From NCBI RefSeq assembly GCF_020405185.1, contig NZ_CP084463.1:682001-746000 (forward strand): a DNA stretch of 64,000 nucleotides, read 5' to 3'. The notes under the pieces were generated by a model, which worked only from the letters and a program-made list of their open reading frames with translations, was not told the DNA's origin and made no database searches. The position numbers were made by a program, and so were the translations under genes. This DNA is from Halomicrobium salinisoli (GTDB lineage: Archaea; Halobacteriota; Halobacteria; Halobacteriales; Haloarculaceae). Positions 43,301 to 50,776 of the stretch are shown here, one piece after another (the first letter of the stretch is position 1; each line of letters opens with the position of its first letter).

Positions 43301-43435
43301 ATGGAAGTGGAACGGGTGTGGTCGGCTCCGGTGGCCCCCGGAGGCGCGTTCGCCGTCTCGGCAGCGGCGGCCACGGCGGGACCGGCGACCGCGACGAGTG
43401 TGTGCGCCGGAGAGAGGGAGGGGGCCGGCGCGTGA
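43301..43435 (+). CDS. Possible small protein of 44 residues
   Basis: The ATG at 43301 follows tttaatt (43270-43276) by about 28 bases, good leaderless spacing. The Ala-rich frame has high GC at third positions and its TGA overlaps the ATG of the next gene. The sequence (MEVERVWSAPVAPGGAF...) has no known domain. It may be a translated leader coupled to the DUF7269 gene, or an accident of composition. Confidence 0.35.
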   Translation: MEVERVWSAPVAPGGAFAVSAAAATAGPATATSVCAGEREGAGA

Positions 43436-44004
43436 TGCGGCGGCTGTCCCTGGCCGTCGCGGTGGCGGCCGCGGCGCTCGGACTGGCGCTGGCGTTCGTC
43501 CCGGGCCTCCGGGCGGTCGCGAGCGCGCCGGACAACCTCCCGTCGATCCTCGGCGGCGGCGCCGTCCTCGCCGGCCTGGTGCGGGCCTGGCAGTGGCTCC
43601 GCCACGAGCCGCGGGGGACGACCCTCCCCGAGCGCGAGCGCGGCCGCCCGGTCGAGGTGCCCGGCAGCGACTTCGACGCGTCGCTCGCCCTCGTCCCCGC
43701 CGTCGGCGCGTCCGGGGGCAACCGCCGGGTGCTGCGGATCCGCGAGCGGCTCCGGGAGACGGCCGTCGCCGTCCTCGTGCGCTACCGCGGCCTCTCTGCG
43801 GCGGCGGCCGCGGAGCGACTCGCCGAGGGGACCTGGACGGACGACCCGCTGGCCGCCGACTTCTTCGCCACCGGCGACGGCTCCGGCGGCTCCGTGACCG
43901 AGTCCGTCGCCGGATCGCTCTGGGGCGAGGGACCGTTCAAGCGGCGCGTCCGCCGCGCGGCCGCCGAGATTGCGCGGATCGCGTCGACGGGGGACGAGGA
44001 GTGA
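43435..44004 (+). CDS. DUF7269-like membrane protein
   Basis: 189 residues. Two N-terminal hydrophobic segments (LAVAVAAAALGLALAFVPGL; ILGGGAVLAGLVRAWQWL) precede a cytosolic part with RIRERLRETAVAVLVRYRGLSAAAAAERLAEGTWTDDP, a helix-rich region conserved in proteins that accompany DUF58/MoxR genes in haloarchaea. No enzyme motif. The stop overlaps the DUF58 start by one base. The ATG at 43435 is used because upstream codons lack membrane-protein character. Confidence 0.72.
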   Translation: MRRLSLAVAVAAAALGLALAFVPGLRAVASAPDNLPSILGGGAVLAGLVRAWQWLRHEPRGTTLPERERGRPVEVPGSDFDASLALVPAVGASGGNRRVLRIRERLRETAVAVLVRYRGLSAAAAAERLAEGTWTDDPLAADFFATGDGSGGSVTESVAGSLWGEGPFKRRVRRAAAEIARIASTGDEE

Positions 44005-45359
44005 TGGCGTTCGACACGTCGGTCCCCACGGACCCAATCGCGACCGCGACCGAAGACCGGACGGAGTTCGACGTCGCGCCGGGCGAGACCGAGGACCGCG
44101 AGACGCGCCGCTGGTACGGCGTCACGTCCTTCGCGCTGCTGGCGCTCGGGCTGGGCGTGCTGACCAGCCAGCCCGGCCTGCTGCTGGCGAGCGCCTTCGG
44201 CCTCGCCTTCGCGGGGTACGGCCGGCTGACGTCGCCGCCGACCGTCGACCTGGCGCTGGAGCGGACCGTCGACGAGGCCGACCCGGAGGTCGGCGAGGAC
44301 GTCGCCGTCACGGTGACGCTCCGCAACGAGTCCGGGCAGTTCGTCCCCGACCTGCGGGTCGCCGACGGCGTCCCGCCCCAGTTCGGCGTCGCCGAGGGGT
44401 CGCCCCGGCACGCGACCGCCCTGCGGCCGGGCGAGGAGACCACGTTCACCTACGCCGTCCGGGCCCGGCGGGGGACGGCGACCTTCGAGCCGATGACCGT
44501 CGTCGCGCGGGACGCCAGCGGCGCGACCGAGCGGCTGGCGTCGGTCGAGACGGACACGACCGTCACGTGCGAACCCGAGTTGCCCGCCTCGGGCGTCGAC
44601 GTCCCGCTTCGCTCTCCGACGTCGCCCTACACCGGACGGCAGGCGACGGACGTCGGCGGCCCAGGGATCGAGTTCCACGCAACGCGGGAGTACCGCCCGG
44701 GGGACCCGCTGAACCGCATCGACTGGAACCGCACCGCCCGGACCGGCGAGTTCACGACCGTCGAATACCGCGTCGAGCGCTCGGTCACCGTCGCCCTCGT
44801 CGTCGACGCCCGGGCCCGGGCCTACCGCGCGCCCGACCCCTACGACCCCTCGGCGGTCGAGCGGTCCGTCGACGCCGCCGGGCAGGCGTACGTCTCGCTG
44901 ACCGGCGACGGCCACAGCGTCGGCCTCGCCGCCCTCGCGCCGACTGACTGCTGGCTCCCGCCCGGCAGCGGCGACCGCCACCGCGTGCGCGTCCGGCGGA
45001 CGCTGGCGACCCACCCGGCGCTGTCCCCGGTTCCTCCGGAGGAAGAGACCAACGTCTACGGGACGCTCCAGTCGCTCCGGCGGCGGCTCCCCGACGACGC
45101 GCAGGTGATCCTCTTCTCCCCGCTTTCCGACGACCTGCTGGCCGACCTCGTCGTGAGCCTGGACGCCCGCGGCTACCGGACGACGGTGATCAGCCCGGAC
45201 CCGACGGCCGACGACACGGCGGGCCACCAGCTGGGGGCCGTCGACCGGGCGCTGAACGTGACGGACCTCCGGCGGCGGGGCGTCCCCGTCGTCGACTGGG
45301 ACCCCGACGAGCGCCTCGAACGCGCGATCGCCCGCACCAGACGGCGGTGGTCGCGATGA
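44004..45359 (+). CDS. DUF58 domain protein
   Basis: 451 residues. After two N-terminal hydrophobic segments (FALLALGLGVL; LLLASAFGLAFAGYG) comes an Ig/CARDB-like beta domain (VAVTVTLRNESGQFVPDLRV). Next is the DUF58 core (IEFHATREYRPGDPLNRIDWNRTARTGEF) and a vWA-like end (VTVALVVDARA; AQVILFSPLSDDL). DUF58 proteins are typical partners of MoxR AAA+ ATPases, and the MoxR gene is just beyond the next gene. Neighbouring genes overlap at both ends (1 and 4 bases), so the group is translated together. Confidence 0.87.
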   Translation: MAFDTSVPTDPIATATEDRTEFDVAPGETEDRETRRWYGVTSFALLALGLGVLTSQPGLLLASAFGLAFAGYGRLTSPPTVDLALERTVDEADPEVGEDVAVTVTLRNESGQFVPDLRVADGVPPQFGVAEGSPRHATALRPGEETTFTYAVRARRGTATFEPMTVVARDASGATERLASVETDTTVTCEPELPASGVDVPLRSPTSPYTGRQATDVGGPGIEFHATREYRPGDPLNRIDWNRTARTGEFTTVEYRVERSVTVALVVDARARAYRAPDPYDPSAVERSVDAAGQAYVSLTGDGHSVGLAALAPTDCWLPPGSGDRHRVRVRRTLATHPALSPVPPEEETNVYGTLQSLRRRLPDDAQVILFSPLSDDLLADLVVSLDARGYRTTVISPDPTADDTAGHQLGAVDRALNVTDLRRRGVPVVDWDPDERLERAIARTRRRWSR

Positions 45360-45856
45360 GCGCGGCGGAGGCGTTCGACCCGCGGCCCGCCGGCCTGTCG
45401 GCGTGGCTCACCGCGGCCGCCGCGCTGGTCGCCGTCGCCGCCAGCGCCGTCACGGCCACGGCGACGGTCCTGGGCGCGGTCGGCCTGGTCGCGATGCCCG
45501 TCGGCGTCGCCCGCGGCGCGGGCCGGCTCCACCGCATCGGCGCGATGGCGCTGTTCGGCGGCGTCCTGCTGGCCGGCAGCGCCGGGGCCTCGCCCGCGGC
45601 GATGCTCGTCGCCACGGGCGCCACGGTCGTCGCCTGGGACGCCGGCGAGAACGCCCTCGAACTCGGCCGGCAGGTCGGCTCCCGGGCGCGGACGCGCCGG
45701 GCCGTCCTCGTCCACACGGGCACGACGGCGGGCGTCGCCGCGCTCGTGGCCGGCGTCGGCCTCGGCGTCTACCGGTTCGCCGGCGCCGGCCAGCCGACGG
45801 TCGCCGTGGCGCTGCTGCTTTCGGCCGCGCTGCTGTTCGCGCTGTTGCTGGACTAG
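45356..45856 (+). CDS. DUF7519-like membrane protein
   Basis: 166 residues with five hydrophobic spans (WLTAAAALVAVAASAVTATAT, VLGAVGLVAMPVGVA, MALFGGVLLAGSAG, TAGVAALVAGVGLGVYRF, VAVALLLSAALLFALLL). The only conserved-looking polar patch is VVAWDAGENALELGRQVG in a cytosolic loop, a pattern of proteins encoded with haloarchaeal DUF58/MoxR clusters. The start overlaps the DUF58 gene by four bases. Function unknown. Confidence 0.73.
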   Translation: MSAAEAFDPRPAGLSAWLTAAAALVAVAASAVTATATVLGAVGLVAMPVGVARGAGRLHRIGAMALFGGVLLAGSAGASPAAMLVATGATVVAWDAGENALELGRQVGSRARTRRAVLVHTGTTAGVAALVAGVGLGVYRFAGAGQPTVAVALLLSAALLFALLLD

Positions 45857-45870
45857 AGACGGCGCCGCAG

Positions 45871-46824
45871 TCAGTGCGCGACGGTCGGAACGGGCACCGA
45901 CTCGAGGACGCTCTCGACGATGGACGCCTCGGCGACGTCCTCGACGCGGGCCTCGGGCGTCAGCACGAGCCGGTGGGCGAGTACGGACTGGGCCACGGCC
46001 TTGACGTCGTCGGGCGTGACGAACGAGCGGCCGCGCAGGACCGCGCGGGCCCGGGCGGCCTCGAACAGCCGCTGGGTGCCCCGCGGCGAGACGCCCACGT
46101 CCACGTTGCGGTGGTCCCGCGTCGCCCGTGCCACGTTCGAGACGTACCGGAGCACGTCGTCCTCGACGGTAATCGACTCCGGCAGCGCGCGCAGGTCGTC
46201 GACCTCCGCCGGCGACAGCACCGTCTCGACTGTCGGGCTCTGGGCGTCTCTGCTGGCCCGCCGCTGCAGCAGTTCGAACTCGCCGTCCTCGTCGGGGTAG
46301 CCGATGGAGGTCTTCGCCAGGAAGCGGTCGACCTGCGCCTCCGGCAGCTCGAAGGTCCCCTCCATCTCGACGGGGTTCTGCGTCGCGATGACGAAGAACG
46401 GTTCGGGCAGGTCGTAGGTGTCGCCGTCGACGGTGACCTGGCCCTCCTCCATCGCCTCCAGCAGCGCCGACTGGGTCTTCGGCGGCGCGCGGTTGATCTC
46501 GTCCGCGAGGACGACGTTGGCGAAGATGGGGCCCTCGTTGAACTCGAAGTCCCGCTCGCTCTCGTCGAAGACGTGCGTACCCGTGATGTCGGCCGGCAGC
46601 AGGTCCGGCGTGAACTGCACGCGGGAAAAGGAGAGGCCGAGCGCGTCGGCCATCGTCCGCGCGGTCAGCGTCTTCCCGGTCCCCGGCACGTCCTCCAGGA
46701 GGACGTGGCCCCGGGCCACGACCCCCAGCATAACCGTCTCGAAGAACTCTCGCTCGGCGATGACGGCCCCAGCCACCTCGTCGAGGACTCGCTCGCACAC
46801 GTCGCTGGCCTCGTCGACGTCCAT
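45871..46824 (-). CDS. MoxR-family AAA+ ATPase
   Basis: 317 residues, the normal MoxR length. Walker A VPGTGKT (near 45), Walker B VVLADEINRAPPKTQSALLEAMEE, sensor 1 FVIATQNPVEMEGTFELPEAQVDRF and the arginine-finger/lid part VSPRGTQRLFEAARA are all present. MoxR ATPases act with DUF58/vWA proteins to remodel or mature target proteins; the DUF58 gene is convergent and adjacent. A minus-strand TATA element (tattatacg, about 46842-46851) 24 bases upstream supports the ATG at 46824. Confidence 0.92.
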   Translation of the reverse strand: MDVDEASDVCERVLDEVAGAVIAEREFFETVMLGVVARGHVLLEDVPGTGKTLTARTMADALGLSFSRVQFTPDLLPADITGTHVFDESERDFEFNEGPIFANVVLADEINRAPPKTQSALLEAMEEGQVTVDGDTYDLPEPFFVIATQNPVEMEGTFELPEAQVDRFLAKTSIGYPDEDGEFELLQRRASRDAQSPTVETVLSPAEVDDLRALPESITVEDDVLRYVSNVARATRDHRNVDVGVSPRGTQRLFEAARARAVLRGRSFVTPDDVKAVAQSVLAHRLVLTPEARVEDVAEASIVESVLESVPVPTVAH

Positions 46825-46933
46825 AGTTTCGCAACGACCGCGCGTATAATATGCGTTGGGTCGGTCGGTTCTCCGTACCACACCCACCGCGAATCGAAAC
46901 GGATAACAAGTCCATCCGAGTACGTTGAACCGA

Positions 46934-47019
46934 GCCGAGGTAGCCTAGCCCGGCCAAGGCGGTTGCTTCGAGAGCAACTGTCCGTTCAGGACACAGGAGT
47001 TCAAATCTCCTCCTCGGCG
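46934..47019 (+). tRNA. tRNA-Ser (CGA)
   Basis: 86-base class II tRNA. The acceptor stem is gccgagg/cctcggc (46934-46940 with 47012-47018). The anticodon stem gttgc/gcaac encloses ttcgaga, giving anticodon CGA for UCG. The long variable arm is tgtcc/ggaca, and the T arm aggag/ctcct has loop ttcaaat. The discriminator is G at 47019. No CCA is encoded, as is usual in haloarchaea, and no intron is seen. Confidence 0.95.
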
Positions 47020-47290
47020 TTCTCATCGATGCACAATACCGCGAGCGGAGCGAGCGGTCTGTGCATCGAGGAACTACACGTGGAGATTTGAACCCTGAAA
47101 GTCGCAGCCCGGGAAGCGACCGGAGGGAGCGACCGGGACCGTCTCGGCGTGTTCAAATCTCCTCCTCGGCGGTATCGCGAACGCAGTGAACGATAGCTCG
47201 AAAGACGCAGTCTTTCGGCGTTTTCACGACTGAAGTGAGTGAAAGCACGAGAAGCTCTGCTTCTCGGCGTTTTCACGAACGAAGCGCACA
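47020..47290. repeat. tRNA-3'-end copies and hairpin string downstream of tRNA-Ser
   Basis: A 21-bp exact copy of the tRNA 3' end (46999-47019) is at 47151-47171, and a 12-bp inverted copy (ggagatttgaac) at 47082-47093. The region also forms stems tcgatgcaca/tgtgcatcga (about 47026-47070), cgaaagac/gtctttcg and cgagaagc/gcttctcg. A stretch at 47100-47122 closely resembles one side of arm 3 of the element at 36191-36495. It looks like an old integration scar filled with hairpin modules. The remaining spacer to 47669 shows no gene. Confidence 0.7.
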
Positions 47291-47669
47291 GAGCGAGTGG
47301 GGCCGGGGCCGCCGCCGCAGTAGCTGGCAGGTATCGCGACGACAACGAACCCGTCTCGGTGGGGTCGTCCGGAGCAGTTGCCAGCGAACTCGCGACCGGG
47401 TTACATCGCTCGAACGACGTCCGTAGGGTGAACTTACCGCAAAAACGGCATCCAGATGTTATACCTGATGAACACGTAGCTCTATCCGGTTCCATCAGGA
47501 ACCACCGCTGGTAGCTCTCTGGCCCATCTGGTTGCCAAGACATGGGGCTGCTCGCTGCGGGTCGGCTCGGACTCCGTTCGAGCCGATCTCTCGCACCGGC
47601 CGCCACACGGTCGCTGGGACCGCTCCGGGACTCGAAGGTATTTGAGGACGGCACTCGATATCCGCGCCT

Positions 47670-48488
47670 ATGGACGCGAGTGGGTCGGGACGAACGACGC
47701 GACGCCGCGAGCTGCTGGCGACGCTGGGCTCGGCCGGGGCGGTAGCGGTCGCCGGCTGCGGCAGCACGACGGACGCCGAGGTCGGGGCGGCCGCGGACAG
47801 AGAGGTGCCGCCCCCGTCGGTGACGAAGGGCGATCGCTGGGAGCTGACGACGCCGAACTCCGAGCCGCGGCTGCTGCGGAAGGGGTCGGCCGGGCCGGTC
47901 AACTACACGGCGGTCGGGCACGTGCGCCGCTACGAGGACGCGAAGCTCAGGGACCGGGTGGCGGAGTCCACGTTCGGCGAGATCGACCGGCCGTTCGCGG
48001 TCGCCTTCGCGGCCCGGGTGGACGTCTTCCCGTCGACGCTGTCGGCGGCGACCGGATTCATGAGCGAGGAGCTCGACGCCGCCGTCCGGGAGCACCTGAC
48101 GGGCGCGCTGGACGAGTTCGGCGTCGAGAACGTCCGCGAGGCTGGCACGCGGAGCGTCTCCGACGCGCCGGTCGAGGAGTTCGCGGTCGTCCGCGGCGAG
48201 TATCCGATCCCGGAGGTGACCGTCGAGGACGTGGAGATCCCGCTCGGGAACGTCGACGAGTTCACGTTCGGCGGCGGGCGGCTGCCGATCGAGGGGATCG
48301 CCGGTCGGTGGAAGTCGGACGGGTCGATCCTCGCCGGCGGCGGGGTCTACCCCGCGGAGAACTACGTCGACAGCGAGACCGTCGAGCTGTCGGACGGCAT
48401 CTCGATGGAGGTCACCGTCGACCTCGGGCTCCGGCCCGACCGGATCGAGTCGCGAGTGCTGGAGTTCGTCCGGGGCGTGTCGGCCTAG
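47670..48488 (+). CDS. Haloarchaeal lipoprotein, DUF6517-like
   Basis: 272 residues. A Tat-type signal with lipobox (TRRRELLATLGSAGAVAVAGC) precedes a domain with alternating strands and helices (VNYTAVGHVRRYED; FAVAFAARVDVFPST; EFAVVRGEYPIPEVTVEDVEIPLGNVDEFTF). The SELDAAVREHL-type segments and overall layout resemble the DUF6517 lipoproteins of haloarchaea, whose role is unknown. It converges with the next gene. A gtatttgag element about 28 bases upstream supports the ATG at 47670. Confidence 0.7.
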   Translation: MDASGSGRTTRRRELLATLGSAGAVAVAGCGSTTDAEVGAAADREVPPPSVTKGDRWELTTPNSEPRLLRKGSAGPVNYTAVGHVRRYEDAKLRDRVAESTFGEIDRPFAVAFAARVDVFPSTLSAATGFMSEELDAAVREHLTGALDEFGVENVREAGTRSVSDAPVEEFAVVRGEYPIPEVTVEDVEIPLGNVDEFTFGGGRLPIEGIAGRWKSDGSILAGGGVYPAENYVDSETVELSDGISMEVTVDLGLRPDRIESRVLEFVRGVSA

Positions 48489-48500
48489 CCGCCGGCACCG

Positions 48501-49481
48501 TCACTCCGTTTCGACGGTGGCGCTGGCGCGAAGCGCCGTCGCGCGCTCGCGGCCGGTCGCGATCTGGAAGTGGATCTCGTGCTCGCCGGCCTCGTACTCG
48601 TCGCCCAGCTGCTCGGCGAGGTCGAGGCTGCCGCTGGCGGAGCCGTCGTTGAAGTGGACGTGGCGCGCGTCGGCGGGGACGACGTCCCCGACCGGCACCG
48701 GATCGGCGTCGACGACGGCGTGGAGGTGGCCGGCGTCGGACGCGACGCCCTCGTCGGCGGGCCGGACGGTGTAGTTCTCCGCGGTGACCGCCCACTCGAC
48801 GACGCTGCCGTCGACGCTGGTCTCGAGGTCCAGGGTGGCCTCGTCGGCGACGGTGACCTCGACGGTGTCGACCAGGTCCATCGCCACGTGCTCGCCGTCG
48901 CCGACCTGGAGGTGGAGGGTGTGCTCGCCGGGCGCCAGTTCGAGGACGCCGTCGGTCTGGCCGCTCCCGTAGTGGACGTGCGCGTCGTCGGTCGGGACGG
49001 TCTTCCCGGGCGTGACGGGGTCGGCGTCGACGACGAGGTGGTAGTGGCCGGCGCCCTCGGAGACCTCGCCGGCCTCCTCGATGGTGACGCCCTCGGCGGA
49101 CGCGTCCCACTGGACGGACGTGCTGGTCAGGTCCGCGCCGTCTTCGGGCACCGCGAACGAGACGCTCGCGTCGGAGTCGGCGCCGTTCCGGTAGTCGTTC
49201 GCCTCCGTCGCCGCGTCGTCCGTCTCCGTCGCCTCGGACTCCGTCTCCTCGGGTTCAGTCGTCTCGTCGGCGTCCGTCACCGCTTCCGTGTCCGTCGCGG
49301 CCGCCTCGGTCGCGGTCCCGCTGGATTCCGTCGCCGTGTCGGTCCCGTTCGCCGTCGTCTCGGTCCCCTCCGTCGCCGTCCCGCTGGACGGACCGCCGCC
49401 GCTGCAACCGGCGAGACCGGTGGTCGTCGCACAGGCGATCGCACCCGCGAAGGCCCGTCGTGAAATCCGTTCGTCAGACAT
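48501..49481 (-). CDS. Lipoprotein with two DUF4399-type domains
   Basis: 326 residues. The Tat/lipobox signal (SRRAFAGAIACATTTGLAGC) is followed by a Thr/Glu-rich linker of about 90 residues and two homologous beta domains. Each has a histidine set: GHYHLVVDADPVTPGKTVPT with DAHVHYGSG in the first, and GHLHAVVDADPVPVGDVVPA with ARHVHFNDG in the second. The DUF4399 fold with clustered His may bind metal or sugar outside the cell. A minus-strand ttttatgc (about 49509-49516) 30 bases upstream favours the start at 49481 over 49493. Confidence 0.8.
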   Translation of the reverse strand: MSDERISRRAFAGAIACATTTGLAGCSGGGPSSGTATEGTETTANGTDTATESSGTATEAAATDTEAVTDADETTEPEETESEATETDDAATEANDYRNGADSDASVSFAVPEDGADLTSTSVQWDASAEGVTIEEAGEVSEGAGHYHLVVDADPVTPGKTVPTDDAHVHYGSGQTDGVLELAPGEHTLHLQVGDGEHVAMDLVDTVEVTVADEATLDLETSVDGSVVEWAVTAENYTVRPADEGVASDAGHLHAVVDADPVPVGDVVPADARHVHFNDGSASGSLDLAEQLGDEYEAGEHEIHFQIATGRERATALRASATVETE

Positions 49482-49660
49482 GGTCGCTTTCACGTCCGGC
49501 GGTATCGCATAAAAGTACAGCGAATATGAAATTAAAATAAATATTCATCAACCGTATGCAACGATACTCCGACGAGGGAGCGCCCGGAGCAGCGGCTGTT
49601 CGCGAGCGTCGGGGAAACGGCCCTCGCGGCCGTGGGGAGAACGGGCTTCGCGAGCGTCGT

Positions 49661-50188
49661 CTACGACGAGCCGTCGCCGACGACGACGGTCTGGTTGCTC
49701 GTCTGGCGGTCGTTCAGCCGCACCGAGACGGTGTACTCGCCGGCCTCGTCGGGGTGGTCGACGGCGGGGTACGCGACCGTCACGACGTCGCCCGACTGGA
49801 GGGTGTAGTCCGTGTCGAGCGTGACGTCGAAGGAGTAGGCGTTGTTGTTGACGCCGCTGACGTGGCTCTCGTTGAACGTCCGGTCGGGCTCGCCGTCGCC
49901 GTTCGTGTCGACGCCCAGGCGGATCTGCTCGTGTTTGGCGCTATCGACGGTGAAGTGCTCGCGTGGGTACGTGGCCCCGATGGCGGACAGCTCCTCGCCC
50001 GCGGTCTCCTCGCCGACCTCGGCGCCGACCCAGTGAGTGACGTTCGTCGCGCCGGTGGTGTTGTCCGTCATCTCGATGCCGCTCTCGACGCTGCCGTTGG
50101 TGCCGGTCCGCTCGTTGCCCGAGAGGCCGGCACAGCCGGCCAGGGCGACCAGCGCGACGACGCCGACGGCCAGCAGTGTCCTGTTCAT
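49661..50188 (-). CDS. Small secreted lipoprotein
   Basis: 175 residues. A Sec-type lipoprotein signal (LLAVGVVALVALAGC) precedes a short beta-rich acidic domain with several NxS/T sites (NTT, NVT, NQT) and a DTNGDGEPDRTFNE calcium-loop-like stretch. The C-terminal half (GDVVTVAYPAVDHPDEAGEYTVSVRLND) looks like an Ig-type fold. Not recognised further. Confidence 0.68.
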   Translation of the reverse strand: MNRTLLAVGVVALVALAGCAGLSGNERTGTNGSVESGIEMTDNTTGATNVTHWVGAEVGEETAGEELSAIGATYPREHFTVDSAKHEQIRLGVDTNGDGEPDRTFNESHVSGVNNNAYSFDVTLDTDYTLQSGDVVTVAYPAVDHPDEAGEYTVSVRLNDRQTSNQTVVVGDGSS

Positions 50189-50290
50189 GCCCGCCCTCAG
50201 TTGTTGCCACCTGAATACCTTGTGACCCAGCGACGTTCGTGACAGGCGATCCGGACGTGTCGTTCCGATCGACTGTGTCCCACCACACGG

Positions 50291-50728
50291 TCACAGCAGC
50301 GAGCGGACGCCGCCGCGGTCGAGAACCCGGTCGACGGCGAACCTGGCGACGACCTCCACCCCGCCGACGGCGAGCGTCGCCACGAAGAGCAGCGGCCACA
50401 CGGTCAGGTACGATTCCAGGGGATGGAGGTGGGTTCCGGCGTAGTGCTCGTGGACCGTCCCGGCCAGCAGCCAGAGCGTGGTCGCTGCGGGCGTGACGAC
50501 GGAGAACCTGGTCAGCAGGTACAGCGGTACGGCGCCCAGCAGGAACAGGCCGCCGAGGCCGTATCCGACGCCGAAGGCGACGGCGGCGGGGTCGCCGGAG
50601 TAGTAGACGCCCTCGGTCGACAGCCAGGCGAAGACGGCCGCCGCGTAGACGGCGCCGCCGACGGCCGTCACCGTCTCGGGGCTGCGCAGTCTGGGGGACA
50701 CGGCGGATCGGTCAGCTGTGTGAACCAT
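50291..50728 (-). CDS. Four-span membrane protein of unknown function
   Basis: 145 residues with hydrophobic segments at about 20-40, 48-70, 78-92 and 108-128. Conserved-looking polar groups are EGVYYSGDPA and VHEHYAGTHLHPLESYLTVWP; the His cluster could bind metal or heme, but this is speculation. The gene is leftward, upstream of the lipoprotein gene, and not clearly in an operon. Confidence 0.62.
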   Translation of the reverse strand: MVHTADRSAVSPRLRSPETVTAVGGAVYAAAVFAWLSTEGVYYSGDPAAVAFGVGYGLGGLFLLGAVPLYLLTRFSVVTPAATTLWLLAGTVHEHYAGTHLHPLESYLTVWPLLFVATLAVGGVEVVARFAVDRVLDRGGVRSLL

Positions 50729-50776
50729 ACGCTTTCCGGTGCGACCGGTCCCCGCCGAAATTCCGGTTCGACCGGT

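Noticed and set aside
47020..47290. A second tRNA gene after tRNA-Ser
   Set aside because: Only the T-arm and acceptor 3' half are copied; no D arm or anticodon arm can be built.
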